Numbered from the stretch's first letter, positions 7,986 through 16,473 are shown. The stretch: DNA of 64,000 bases from UBA7672 sp965279085 (GCA_965279085.1 OZ257149.1:434001-498000), one strand, 5' to 3'. The notes: generated by a model not told the origin, from the letters alone. Numbers and translations are program-made.

Positions 7986-8630
7986 TTGGCTGGAAAAGGC
8001 CGGTTCATCACGCTGGAAGGAGGCGAGGGCGTCGGCAAATCCACGTTGGCCGCGGCCCTTGAGGCGCGTCTGTCTGCGCGGGGCCTGAAGATTGTCCGCA
8101 CGCGTGAGCCCGGCGGAACGCCCGGCGCCGAGGCCATCCGGAAGCTGATCCTTAGCCCGCCGCCCGAAGTGGCGAGCTGGGAACCGATCGCCGAAACCTT
8201 CCTGTTCTATGCAGCGCGCAGCGACCATCTCGACAAGCTGATCCGGCCATCGCTGGCCGCCGGAAGCTGGGTGATCTGCGACCGCTTCTCCGATTCCACG
8301 CGCGCCTACCAGGCCGCGGCCGGACACGTTCCCGCCGACCAGATCGAGATGCTCGACCGCGTATGCGTAGGATCGACGACGCCGGATCTCACGCTTGTCC
8401 TCGACCTGCCCCTCTTTGCGGCCCGTCATCGCATGACCGCTCGCGCCAACGACAAGGACGCGATCGAGTCACGCGCGCTCAGCTATCACGACGCTGTACA
8501 TCGTGCGTTCCTTGAAATCGCGCACGCCAATCCGCAGCGCTGTGTCGTGCTCGATGCGTCGCTGGCGCCGGATGCACTGGCTGATGCGGCAATGAAGGCA
8601 ATCGACGAGCGACTCGGCGGAGGCGCCTGA
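7986..8630 (+). CDS. tmk: thymidylate kinase
   Basis: Phosphorylates dTMP to dTDP with ATP. The 214-residue product has the P-loop GGEGVGKST at 12-20, the TREPGGTPGAEAIR motif that binds dTMP, and the DRFSDSTRAYQ motif. The start is TTG at 7986: it is the only start that keeps the conserved N terminus, four bases after the carboxypeptidase stop. The next gene, holB, overlaps its stop by one base (TGATG), a conserved tmk-holB pairing. Confidence 0.96.
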   Translation: MAGKGRFITLEGGEGVGKSTLAAALEARLSARGLKIVRTREPGGTPGAEAIRKLILSPPPEVASWEPIAETFLFYAARSDHLDKLIRPSLAAGSWVICDRFSDSTRAYQAAAGHVPADQIEMLDRVCVGSTTPDLTLVLDLPLFAARHRMTARANDKDAIESRALSYHDAVHRAFLEIAHANPQRCVVLDASLAPDALADAAMKAIDERLGGGA

Positions 8631-9601
8631 TGGAAGTCGCCGCTCCCGAACTCGGTCAGGTATTCGGCCATCACGCGGCCAAGCAGGAATTTCTGGCGGC
8701 GGTAGCATCAGGCAAGCTGCATCATGGCTGGCTGCTGCGCGGCCCGCGCGGCGTCGGCAAGGCGCGATTGGCGTTGCAGTTCGCGACGCACCTTCTCGGC
8801 GACGGCGACGGACAACTGTCGACCAACGCGGAATCACCAGTCGGACGCCTGCTCGTAGCTGGCAGCCATCCTGACCTGCGCATCGTACGCCGGCCGATCG
8901 ACGACAAGGGAAAGCAGAAGGCGGAAATCCCCGTCGACAGCGTGCGCGAGCTCTCGGAATTCTTCTCGATGCGTCCCGCCATGGGCGGCTGGCGCGTTGC
9001 GATCATCGACGCTGTCGACGAGATGAACCGCTTCGGCGCGAACGCCGTGCTCAAGACACTCGAAGAACCACCGGCGCGGGCCGTTCTGTTCCTGATCTCG
9101 CATGGCGAGCAGTTGCTGCTGCCGACCGTTCGCAGCCGTTGCCGCGTCCTGCGCTGCAACGCGCTGAACGAACACGACACGCTGTCGGCGCTTGCCGCGA
9201 ATGACGTGACGGGCTCGCGCGCCGAAGAGATTGCGCGAATTGCTCCGGGCCGCCCAGGCCGCGCGCTCGAACTCGAAGGCGCGGATGCCGGCGCAGCTGC
9301 AGACGCAATCTCGCAAGCGTTGCGCAGTCTCGCCGAACCCGACGCACGCAGTATCCACGCAGCGCTCTCGCAGGCTTCGAAGAGCGATGCGAGCATGGTG
9401 GCCGCAATGGAGTCGCTCCGTCTCAGTCTGCAGAAGCGCGCCGCACGCGAAAGCGACCCGGTGCTCGCCGGTGACTGGGCCGAGGCTGCGCTGGACGTGA
9501 TACGCATCGACGCTGAGGCTCAGGCGCTCAATCAGGATCGCGCGCAGACGATCGCGGCGGCGCTGTCACGTGTCGCGCGCCTTGCGCGAACTGGCGCCTG
9601 A
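8630..9601 (+). CDS. holB: DNA polymerase III subunit delta'
   Basis: Clamp-loader subunit of the replicative polymerase. The 323-residue product has an AAA+ core: GPRGVGKARLALQ near 39-51, the VDSVRELSEFFSMRPAMGGWRVAIIDAVDEMN Walker-B region (broken here by description only), NAVLKTLEEPPARAVLFLI sensor 1 and the arginine-finger-like RSRCR. No zinc-binding cysteine module is seen. In many relatives metG follows holB; here tatD follows after two bases. Confidence 0.93.
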   Translation: MEVAAPELGQVFGHHAAKQEFLAAVASGKLHHGWLLRGPRGVGKARLALQFATHLLGDGDGQLSTNAESPVGRLLVAGSHPDLRIVRRPIDDKGKQKAEIPVDSVRELSEFFSMRPAMGGWRVAIIDAVDEMNRFGANAVLKTLEEPPARAVLFLISHGEQLLLPTVRSRCRVLRCNALNEHDTLSALAANDVTGSRAEEIARIAPGRPGRALELEGADAGAAADAISQALRSLAEPDARSIHAALSQASKSDASMVAAMESLRLSLQKRAARESDPVLAGDWAEAALDVIRIDAEAQALNQDRAQTIAAALSRVARLARTGA

Positions 9602-9603
9602 CG

Positions 9604-10377
9604 ATGCTGTTCGACACCCACGTCAATCTGCATGCGGAGCAATTCGCCGCCGACCTGCCGGACGTGATCGCACGAGCGCGCGCAGCGGGAGTCACGCGGA
9701 TGGTGACGATCTGCGACCGGCTGGATCGCTATCCCGCGCTCAAGGCGATCGCTGATGCGAACGACGACATCACATGCACCGTCGGCGTCCATCCGCACTA
9801 TGCCAAGGACTACTGGTCGCTCGAAGCAAAGACGCTCGTCGAGAAAGCGCGTGACGCGAAGGTCGTCGGCATCGGCGAGACCGGCCTTGACCAGCACTAT
9901 GGCTACAGCGACATCGTTCTTCAGGAGCGCAGCTTCGTCGAGCACATCCACGCCGCGCGCGAGACCGGCTTGCTGCTGGTCGTCCACACGCGCGAAGCCG
10001 ACGATCTCACCGGCGACATTCTCGAGCGCGAGTTCAGGCGCGGTCCGTTCCGCATCCTGATGCACTGCTACACGAGCGGCGCACGCCTGGCGCAACGCGC
10101 GCTCGACCTGGGCGCCAGCTTCTCGGTCTCCGGCATCTTGTCATTCAAGGGTGCCACCGACGTACGCGATGTGATGATCAAGGTGCCGCTCGAGCGGATC
10201 ATCCTTGAGACCGACTGCCCGTATCTCGCGCCCATGCCTCATCGCGGACGGCGCAATGAGCCGGCCTATCTGGTCGACGTGTGCCGGGCCTTCGCCGCGC
10301 ACCGCGGGCTCAGCTTCGACGAGGCCGCGCAACTGACGACAGAGAATGCCATCTCGCTGTTCCGGAGGGCCGCATGA
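9604..10377 (+). CDS. tatD: TatD family metal-dependent hydrolase/DNase
   Basis: A 257-residue TIM-barrel metallohydrolase; TatD enzymes have 3'-5' exonuclease activity and are linked to DNA repair. Visible metal or active-site motifs are GIGETGLDQHY, LLVVHTREADDL, MHCYTSG and LETDCPYLAP. The N terminus reads DTHVNLHAEQF, so the second histidine of the usual HxH motif is Asn8, as in E. coli TatD itself. Its start is two bases after holB, and its stop overlaps the start of the MBL gene, so all are one operon. Confidence 0.92.
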   Translation: MLFDTHVNLHAEQFAADLPDVIARARAAGVTRMVTICDRLDRYPALKAIADANDDITCTVGVHPHYAKDYWSLEAKTLVEKARDAKVVGIGETGLDQHYGYSDIVLQERSFVEHIHAARETGLLLVVHTREADDLTGDILEREFRRGPFRILMHCYTSGARLAQRALDLGASFSVSGILSFKGATDVRDVMIKVPLERIILETDCPYLAPMPHRGRRNEPAYLVDVCRAFAAHRGLSFDEAAQLTTENAISLFRRAA

Positions 10378-11204
10378 GCGTCGCCGGAGCAAAGGGCAGG
10401 TTGGAGGTCCGGATCCTCGGTTCCGGCTCGTCTGGCGGCGTCCCGCGGATCGGCAATGACTGGGGTGCCTGCGACCCGGCCGAACCCCGCAACCGCCGGT
10501 CCCGATGCTCAATCCTGATCCGGTCCTGGGCCCCGGGGGCCGCCGAGCCGACCCTGATCCTGATCGACACCTCGCCGGACATGCGCGACCAGCTGCTGGC
10601 CTCCCGGATCGACCGTCTCGACGCCGTTCTGATCACCCATGAGCACGCAGACCAGTGCCACGGGATCGACGACCTCCGGGCGCTGGTCATCCGCCATCGC
10701 CGCCGCATGCCGGTCCACATGGACCAGACCACCGCCGACATCATCGGTGACCGCTTCCGGTACTGCTTCGAGGGCGCGGGTTCGTACCCGGCAATCCTGG
10801 ACAAGCGGATGGACCTGGCGCCGGGGCAGGTGACCCGGATCGAGGGCGCGGGCGGGCCTGTGGATATCCTGACCCTGGCCCAGGACCACGGCAGCATCCC
10901 GTCGATCGGCTTCCGCATCGGATCGTTTGCCTACTGCAACGATGTTGTCCGGCTGCCTGAGGAGACGCTGGAGCGGCTTGGCGGGCTCGATACCTTCGTG
11001 GTCGACGCGCTGCGCTACACGGCCCATCCGACCCATGCGAGCGTCTCGCAGGCGCTGGCCTGGATCGACCGGATCAAGCCGCGCCGGTCCGTGCTGACAA
11101 ACCTGCATGTCGATCTGGACTACCAGAAGCTCAGGGCAGAGCTGCCGCCCTGCGTTGAGCCGGCGTTCGACGGGATGGAATTGGAGATCCCGCCAAATGC
11201 CTGA
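10374..11204 (+). CDS. MBL-fold metallo-hydrolase (PhnP-like)
   Basis: A 276-residue metallo-beta-lactamase-fold hydrolase of the type that follows tatD in many alphaproteobacteria. It starts with LGSGSSGGVPRIGNDWG, has an inserted cysteine near CDPAEPRNRRSRCS, and the metal motif THEHADQCHGIDDLRAL. The last histidine of the canonical HxHxDH is Gln here. C-terminal motifs HPTHAS and LTNLHVDLDY complete the site. PhnP relatives act as phosphodiesterases; the actual substrate is unknown. ATG 10374 overlaps the tatD stop; a longer frame from 10281 lies inside tatD and is rejected. Confidence 0.88.
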   Translation: MSVAGAKGRLEVRILGSGSSGGVPRIGNDWGACDPAEPRNRRSRCSILIRSWAPGAAEPTLILIDTSPDMRDQLLASRIDRLDAVLITHEHADQCHGIDDLRALVIRHRRRMPVHMDQTTADIIGDRFRYCFEGAGSYPAILDKRMDLAPGQVTRIEGAGGPVDILTLAQDHGSIPSIGFRIGSFAYCNDVVRLPEETLERLGGLDTFVVDALRYTAHPTHASVSQALAWIDRIKPRRSVLTNLHVDLDYQKLRAELPPCVEPAFDGMELEIPPNA

Positions 11205-11220
11205 TCTCAATCCAGTTCTT

Positions 11221-11248
11221 TCTTCCCATAATGTTGATTATGCGACTT
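11221..11248. other. candidate dif site (XerC/XerD recombination, replication terminus)
   Basis: Two 11-base arms, TCTTCCCATAA (11221-11231) and TTATGCGACTT (11238-11248), flank the 6-base centre TGTTGA. The inner CATAA/TTATG dyad and the 11-6-11 geometry are those of bacterial dif sites. Against E. coli dif the arms agree at 7 of 11 positions each and the centre at 4 of 6. It lies in the gap between two genes, and KOPS-type octamers switch orientation around it. Dif is where XerC/XerD, activated by FtsK, resolve chromosome dimers. By-eye identification. Confidence 0.7.
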
Positions 11249-11269
11249 GCGTATACAGGGGTGATGGCG

Positions 11270-12139
11270 ATGGGTGATCCGGCCGGACAGAAAACAACGG
11301 CCGGCAGCGAACCGGCTGGAGACCACTCCCTCCCCTCTAGCGGGGACGCGTGGCGCGATCTGGTGACGTTAATGGCTCGGCTGAGGACGCCCGAGACCGG
11401 ATGCGCATGGGACATCGAGCAGACCTTCCAGACCATCGCGCCGTACACGATCGAGGAGGCCTACGAGGTCGCTGACGCGATCGAGCGGGGCGACATGGGG
11501 GAGCTGAAGGGCGAACTAGGCGATCTGCTGTTCCAGTCCGTCTTCCACGCGCGCATGGCCGAGGAAGCCGGCCACTTCAACATCGACGACGTGGTCCGGT
11601 CGCTGGTCGACAAGATGGTCGACCGGCACCCCCACGTCTTCGGCGACAAAGTTATCCACAGCGCCGAGGCGCAGGTCGGCGCCTGGGAGGTCATGAAGGC
11701 GGCCGAGCGGGAGAAGAAGGCCAAGGACGGGCCGGTGAGCGCGCTGGACGGGGTCGCGCTGGCGCTGCCGGCGCTGATGCGGGCCGAGAAGCTTACCAAG
11801 CGCGCCGGCCGCGTCGGCTTCGACTGGCCGTCGCCCGAGCCGGTCCTTGAGAAGCTCCAGGAAGAGATCGGCGAGCTCGAGGAGGCCATCGCCAGGCCGG
11901 AGCGCGACCAGGCCCATGTCGCTGAGGAACTGGGCGACATGCTGTTCGTCGTCGCCAACCTTTGCCGGAAGCTGTCAGTCGACCCGGAAGAGGCACTTCG
12001 CGGGGCCAACGCAAAGTTTGTGAAACGATTCCATGGTATGGAAGAGCTGGCCCGGTCCCGCGGATTGGACTTCGCGGCCCTGAGCCTCGACGAGCAGGAA
12101 GCCCTGTGGGTCGAGGTCAAGAAAGCCCATCGCGCCTAG
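11270..12139 (+). CDS. mazG: nucleoside triphosphate pyrophosphohydrolase MazG
   Basis: Hydrolyses (d)NTPs to monophosphates and PPi, a housecleaning function. The 289-residue product has two MazG domains. The first (about 20-130) holds LRTPETGCAWDIEQTFQTI and EEAYEVADAI; the second (about 160-270) holds EEIGELEEAI and EELGDMLFVVANL. The paired acidic motifs bind magnesium. Starts at 11231, 11264 and 11270 are open; 11270 is chosen for its spacing (nine bases) from AGGG at 11257-11260 and because 11231 would lie inside the dif-like site. Confidence 0.95.
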   Translation: MGDPAGQKTTAGSEPAGDHSLPSSGDAWRDLVTLMARLRTPETGCAWDIEQTFQTIAPYTIEEAYEVADAIERGDMGELKGELGDLLFQSVFHARMAEEAGHFNIDDVVRSLVDKMVDRHPHVFGDKVIHSAEAQVGAWEVMKAAEREKKAKDGPVSALDGVALALPALMRAEKLTKRAGRVGFDWPSPEPVLEKLQEEIGELEEAIARPERDQAHVAEELGDMLFVVANLCRKLSVDPEEALRGANAKFVKRFHGMEELARSRGLDFAALSLDEQEALWVEVKKAHRA

Positions 12140-12148
12140 CGCATCAAG

Positions 12149-12871
12149 CTAGCGACGCGCCGATCCGAACCCTACTCCGCCATCCCGACCGCCACGCAGG
12201 TCGATCGGAGCAATCTCGAGCGGCTCGTTCGCGGCTTCCTCCGGCGCTTCCCGCAGGTAGCGTTCGCGGATCTGAAGCTGGCGATGGGCTATCGCCAGAT
12301 CGTCCTTCGTGTCGATGTCGAGCAGCAGCGGAGCCGGTGCGTTGAACCCGACAACGTTGAAGCCACCCTGCCCGATGATCCGCTTCGCGCCGTCATCGCC
12401 GTCGAGCGCGGCCAGCTGATCGAAGGTCGCCGGGCCGAACACCGTCGGCGGTCGCGTTCCGTTGACGTCGCCCGAGTGAACGATGTCAGCGCCGTTGCTG
12501 AGCCGATCCACGACACCTTCAAACACCCATGGCTCGACGAACGGCATGTCGCCCATGGTGAGCAGGATGGCATCCGGCTTGAACTGCAGCGCGACCTGGA
12601 CGCCAACAGCGATCGAGTGACCCAACCCGAGCTTCGGCTTCTTGTTTACGGCGATGACGAAGCGATTGATCAGCGCCTCGCCAATCTCCGGCCGGTCGGT
12701 CGGGCACACGGCCACGCGCGTTAGCGGGTCGAGCGTCGTGATGGCATTGGCCGCGTGCTCGATCAGCGGCTTGCCTCCTAGCCTGGCCATCATCTTGTCG
12801 CGCCGGCCATAACGGCGCGACAGACCCGAGGCCAGCATCACCACGGCCGTGCGGCTCATCGAAACGCTCAT
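12149..12871 (-). CDS. MobA-like nucleotidyltransferase (MocA type)
   Basis: A 240-residue NTP-transferase domain protein. The N terminus VVMLASGLSRRYGRRDKMMARLGGKPL is a MobA-type nucleotide-binding loop (given in parts: LASGLSRRYG, then DKMM, then GGKPL). LTMGDMPFVEP holds the metal-binding Asp, and GDDGAKRII follows. Next to an XdhC gene it is most simply a molybdenum-cofactor cytidylyltransferase supplying MCD for a xanthine-dehydrogenase or CO-dehydrogenase type enzyme. Start ATG 12871 overlaps the xdhC-like stop (ATGA). Its C-terminal 35 residues are charged and probably flexible. No hydroxylase gene is adjacent. Confidence 0.8.
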   Translation of the reverse strand: MSVSMSRTAVVMLASGLSRRYGRRDKMMARLGGKPLIEHAANAITTLDPLTRVAVCPTDRPEIGEALINRFVIAVNKKPKLGLGHSIAVGVQVALQFKPDAILLTMGDMPFVEPWVFEGVVDRLSNGADIVHSGDVNGTRPPTVFGPATFDQLAALDGDDGAKRIIGQGGFNVVGFNAPAPLLLDIDTKDDLAIAHRQLQIRERYLREAPEEAANEPLEIAPIDLRGGRDGGVGFGSARR

Positions 12872-13833
12872 TGTGGGCGTCCCTGACCTGCCGTCCGCAT
12901 CTGCACGATTTCCGCGAGTGCTGACATGGCGAGCGACCGCGGATCCTGCGACGGGAAAAGACCGATCGGCCCCTTGATGCGTGCGATCTCCTCGCTCGTG
13001 GCGCCAAGTGCTTCGAGAACTTCCACGCGCCGGCGCTGTGTTTGCTTCGATCCCAGCGCACCGACATAGAAGGCCGGGCTGCGAACTGCCTTCAGCAGCA
13101 GCGGCGCCTCCCAATCGTGTTCGTGGAAAAGGCATGCGACAGCGGTGTGGGCGTCGAGCGGAAGATCAGGCGCAGCCTTCGGCACCGTCAGCTGGATCAG
13201 CTGATCGGCGAACGGCCGGCAGAATTCAAGCGTCGCGGACTCCTGGCTTGCCACCACGAGTTCGCAGTCGGCCGTCTGGGCCAGCTGGCTCATCGCCACG
13301 ATCTCCCATCCACGCCCCGCCAGCACGATCCGGAGTTTCGGGTCGAAGCGCCGGACAAACTCGCCAGGCTTCGGCCGTTCTTGATGTTCTCCGATCCGCA
13401 ATGACGAACGTGTCGAAGCAGGATCGAACAACAGGGAGAAGCTATGACGTGCACGGCCGAGCGCAATCGCCTGTTGCAGCAGTGCACGATCGACATTCAC
13501 ATCGACATAGAGATCGATTCCGCCGCCGCACGGCAAACGTACGTCAAGGTAGGGCGAGCCGGTGCCATAGCGCAGCGTGCGGTTCGTGGCCTCACGGATC
13601 GCAATCTGCGCTTCTTCGGTCAGCGCCTGTTCGAGGCAGCCGCCGGATATGCTGCCCACGAAACGTTTGTCGCCAGATACGGCCAGCTGGGCGCCCAAGG
13701 GACGGGAGAACGGGCCATCGAGTGCGACAATGGTGATCAGTGCAGCCGGACGTCCGGTGGCCAGCTCTGCCTCGGCAAATGCCAGGACATCCAGATCGCC
13801 GGTCAGGCCTGGGGGCAAAGGGCGGTCGCTCAT
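12868..13833 (-). CDS. XdhC/CoxI family molybdenum cofactor insertion protein
   Basis: A 321-residue XdhC/CoxI protein. It has an N-terminal XdhC_CoxI domain with GSISGGCLEQAL and LRYGTGSPYLDVRLPCGGGIDLYVDV (shown as two parts: the Gly-Thr-Gly stretch and LPCGGG), and a C-terminal Rossmann-like domain with LAGRGWEIVAMSQLA and FYVGALGSKQTQRRRVEVL. XdhC binds Moco and delivers it, after sulfuration, to hydroxylases. ATG 13833 has a GGCAGG ribosome site; the GTG at 13848 adds five residues without support. It leads a two-gene operon with the MobA-like gene. Confidence 0.87.
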   Translation of the reverse strand: MSDRPLPPGLTGDLDVLAFAEAELATGRPAALITIVALDGPFSRPLGAQLAVSGDKRFVGSISGGCLEQALTEEAQIAIREATNRTLRYGTGSPYLDVRLPCGGGIDLYVDVNVDRALLQQAIALGRARHSFSLLFDPASTRSSLRIGEHQERPKPGEFVRRFDPKLRIVLAGRGWEIVAMSQLAQTADCELVVASQESATLEFCRPFADQLIQLTVPKAAPDLPLDAHTAVACLFHEHDWEAPLLLKAVRSPAFYVGALGSKQTQRRRVEVLEALGATSEEIARIKGPIGLFPSQDPRSLAMSALAEIVQMRTAGQGRPQ

Positions 13834-13879
13834 GGCCTGCCGACCCACAGGAACACTACTTCGGTCACGTCTGATCTCC

Positions 13880-13952
13880 GGCGGTTAAACCACCCGGCTC
13901 GGGGCATCTCCTCCCCTGTTGCGGGTGCGGCGACGGCTCCTCGCCGGTTTTT
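13880..13952 (+). ncRNA. candidate small RNA with anti-Shine-Dalgarno loops
   Basis: No + strand gene ends nearby, yet a good intrinsic terminator on the + strand lies at 13928-13952: CGGCGA/TCGCCG stem, loop CGGCTCC, then GTTTTT. Just before it GGGG-CATCTCCT-CCCC (13901-13916) forms a hairpin with CTCCT in the loop. Loops presenting CTCC(T) resemble alphaproteobacterial sRNAs that pair with ribosome-binding sites. The 5' end is a guess and no promoter was recognised. The alternative is a structured leader of the opposite xdhC-like gene. Confidence 0.4.
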
Positions 13953-14069
13953 GGTCTTCCCGCTAACGCGGTCCCTTGCCTCATTGGCGGCATAGGGCCT
14001 AGCGCTTAGCCAGTTTTGGTAATGGTGTTGGCCCGGGCGGTCAACGCGACGAACCGGGGTCTGGGAACC

Positions 14070-14855
14070 ATGGAATATGCCGGCGGCCGGCTGATCGCAG
14101 CCCAGGATGGGGCTATCGGCTGGATCACGTTCAACCAGCCCGAACGGCTCAATGCCGTGCGCCGTGACATGTGGGACGACCTGCCCGCCGCCGTGGCCAG
14201 TCTGACCGCCAATCCCACCACCCGGGTCATTGTGATCAAGGGCGCTGGCGACAAGGCCTTCATCTCAGGCGCCGACATCGCCGAGTTCGACGTCCAGCGC
14301 CACGACGCCTCGTCCAACAAGCCTTTCACCGCCGCGGTGACAGCGGCAACGGCCTCGCTGGCTGAGGCGTCTGTGCCAGTGGTGGCCATGATCAACGGCT
14401 TCTGCATTGGCGGCGGTATGGTGGTCGCTTCGGCCTGCGACATCCGCATCTGCTCGGACGGTTCGCGCTTCGGCGTGCCCGCCGGTAAGCTCGGCCTGGG
14501 CTATGAACTCGACAATTTCGCGCGGCTGCAATCGATCGTTGGACGCGGCATCGCGATGGAGATGCTGGCGACAGCGCGTCACTTCACGGCGCAGGAAGCT
14601 CTGCTGGCGGGCTTCGTCAATCGCATCGTCCAAGCCGCGCAGCTTGAGACAACCATCCGCGAGATGGCCGCGATGATCGCCGTCACGGCGCCGATGAGTA
14701 TAGCCGCCGCCAAGCTCGCGAGCCGCGCCGCCATCGATCCCTCCCTGCGTGGCGACGCCCAGAGTGCCATCGACGCGTGCTTCGATAGCGCCGACTTCAA
14801 GGAAGGCCGCGCCGCCTTCCGCGAACGCCGTGTTCCGACCTTCATCGGCAAGTGA
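14070..14855 (+). CDS. enoyl-CoA hydratase/isomerase family protein
   Basis: A 261-residue crotonase-fold protein. The oxyanion-hole motif AFISGADIAEF lies near 68-78 and the second motif MINGFCIGGGMVVASACDIRI near 109-129 (quoted in part: NGFCIGGGM). FGVPAGKLGLGYE follows. These enzymes hydrate, isomerise or cleave acyl-CoA thioesters. Acidic catalytic residues cannot be assigned by eye, so the exact reaction is open. It is the first gene of a five-gene + strand run with two acyl-CoA ligases. ATG 14070 starts the conserved part; the frame is open up to 14016. Confidence 0.88.
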   Translation: MEYAGGRLIAAQDGAIGWITFNQPERLNAVRRDMWDDLPAAVASLTANPTTRVIVIKGAGDKAFISGADIAEFDVQRHDASSNKPFTAAVTAATASLAEASVPVVAMINGFCIGGGMVVASACDIRICSDGSRFGVPAGKLGLGYELDNFARLQSIVGRGIAMEMLATARHFTAQEALLAGFVNRIVQAAQLETTIREMAAMIAVTAPMSIAAAKLASRAAIDPSLRGDAQSAIDACFDSADFKEGRAAFRERRVPTFIGK

Positions 14856-14860
14856 GATCC

Positions 14861-16411
14861 ATGACGACCGCTGCACAACTGCTCGACCAGCCGTTCGCTA
14901 CTATGGCTGAGCTGATCCGAGCTCACGCAATCGAGCGCCCGGACCATGTCGCGGTCATCGACGGCGATCGCGCTTTGACCTTCGCGCAGTACGACACACT
15001 GATCGACCGTGCCGCCGCAGCGATGCAGCGCGATGGCGTCGGCAATGGCGGCGCTGTCGCCATGTGCGGCCCATCGTCAATCGAGTACGTCACGACTTAT
15101 GTCGCCGCTCTACGCATTGGCGCCGCCGCCTGCCCGCTCGCGCCGTCTTCTACGCCTGAACAGCTCGCCGCCATGGTGCGCGATTGCGCCGCCGGCCTGT
15201 TGTTCGTCGACGACAGCGCCTCGGCGGCGTTGGACACTGTCGCGGACAAACTCACGGTGAAGCGCATCGCGCTGGAAGGGTCCGCCAATCCATCGTTCGC
15301 TTCATGGCTTGCGCCTGAAAGCGTGAAACCCGCGCCGGTCGAGATCGACCCCGAGCAGACGTTCAACATCATCTACTCGTCTGGCACCACCGGCACGCCG
15401 AAAGGCATCGTCCAGCCGCATCGCATGCGCTGGGGCCACATCCGCCGCGCCGAAGCGATGGGCTACGCACCCGACGCTGTGACAGTCGTCTCGACGCCGC
15501 TCTACTCGAACACCACGCTCGTCAGCCTCATTCCGGCGCTCGCTCGCGGCGGCACTGTGGTGCTGATGCGCAAGTTCGACGCGCGGGGGTTCTTGCAGCT
15601 CTCGCAGAAGCATCGCGCAACCCACGCCATGCTGGTGCCGGTCCAGTACCGCCGCCTGATGGACCTTCCAGACTTCGATAGCTTCGACCTCTCCTGCTAC
15701 CGCATGAAGACCTGCACCAGCGCGCCATTCGCGGCAGACCTGAAGGCGGACATCCTCAAGCGCTGGCCCGGCGGCCTCGTCGAGATCTACGGCATGACGG
15801 AAGGCGGCGGCTCATGCCTCCTGCGCGCCCACGAATTCCCGAACAAGCTGCACACGGTCGGGCAGCCGGCGCCGGGCCACGGCATCCGCATCATCGGCGA
15901 AGACGGCAAGGAAGTACCCCGCGGCGAAACCGGCGAAGTGGTCGGCAGGTCCATGTCGATCATGACCGGCTATCACAACCAGCCGAAGAAGACCGCCGAA
16001 GCCGAATGGTACAGCCCTGAAGGCGACCGCTTCATCCGCACTGGCGACGTCGGCCGCTTCGACGAGGATGGATTCCTTGTCCTCGGCGACCGCAAGAAGG
16101 ACATGATCATCACCGGCGGCTTCAACGTCTATCCCAGCGACCTCGAAGCCGAACTCGCCAAGCACCCCGCAGTAGCCGAAAGCGCCGTCGTCGGCATCCC
16201 GTCCCGCGAATGGGGTGAAACCCCCGCCGCCTTCATCGTCCTCCGCGCCGGCGCTGCCGCTACGGCAGAAGAGCTGCGCCAGTGGCTCAACGCCCGCGTC
16301 GGCAAGACCCAGCGCCTGACCTACACGACCATCGTCGAGACGCTGCCGCGCTCCTCGATCGGCAAGGTCCTGAAACGCCAGCTCCGCGACGAGTTCAAGC
16401 CGCTAGCCTGA
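14861..16411 (+). CDS. class I adenylate-forming acyl-CoA ligase (first copy)
   Basis: A 516-residue AMP-forming acyl-CoA synthetase. Motifs in order are IIYSSGTTGTPKG (P-loop A3, near 172-184), EIYGMTEGGGS (A5), FIRTGDVGRFDEDGFL (A7), GDRKKDMIITGGFNVYP (A8) and SSIGKVLKRQL with the A10 catalytic lysine. It activates a carboxylic acid to the CoA ester. ATG 14861 follows GTGAGATCC; the GTG at 14852 overlapping the hydratase stop is also possible. The neighbouring hydratase, monooxygenase and second ligase suggest a degradative pathway; the substrate cannot be read from sequence. Confidence 0.92.
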   Translation: MTTAAQLLDQPFATMAELIRAHAIERPDHVAVIDGDRALTFAQYDTLIDRAAAAMQRDGVGNGGAVAMCGPSSIEYVTTYVAALRIGAAACPLAPSSTPEQLAAMVRDCAAGLLFVDDSASAALDTVADKLTVKRIALEGSANPSFASWLAPESVKPAPVEIDPEQTFNIIYSSGTTGTPKGIVQPHRMRWGHIRRAEAMGYAPDAVTVVSTPLYSNTTLVSLIPALARGGTVVLMRKFDARGFLQLSQKHRATHAMLVPVQYRRLMDLPDFDSFDLSCYRMKTCTSAPFAADLKADILKRWPGGLVEIYGMTEGGGSCLLRAHEFPNKLHTVGQPAPGHGIRIIGEDGKEVPRGETGEVVGRSMSIMTGYHNQPKKTAEAEWYSPEGDRFIRTGDVGRFDEDGFLVLGDRKKDMIITGGFNVYPSDLEAELAKHPAVAESAVVGIPSREWGETPAAFIVLRAGAAATAEELRQWLNARVGKTQRLTYTTIVETLPRSSIGKVLKRQLRDEFKPLA

Positions 16412-16473
16412 TCAGCGTTTGCGTCTCCAGCCACACGCCATAAGCTGCCGCCAGCAAAGCGGAGGCCGCCGGC

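Noticed and set aside
13834..14069. Moco or cobalamin riboswitch before the xdhC-like gene
   Set aside because: No recognisable conserved elements of either class on the minus strand; the structure fits a + strand terminator better.
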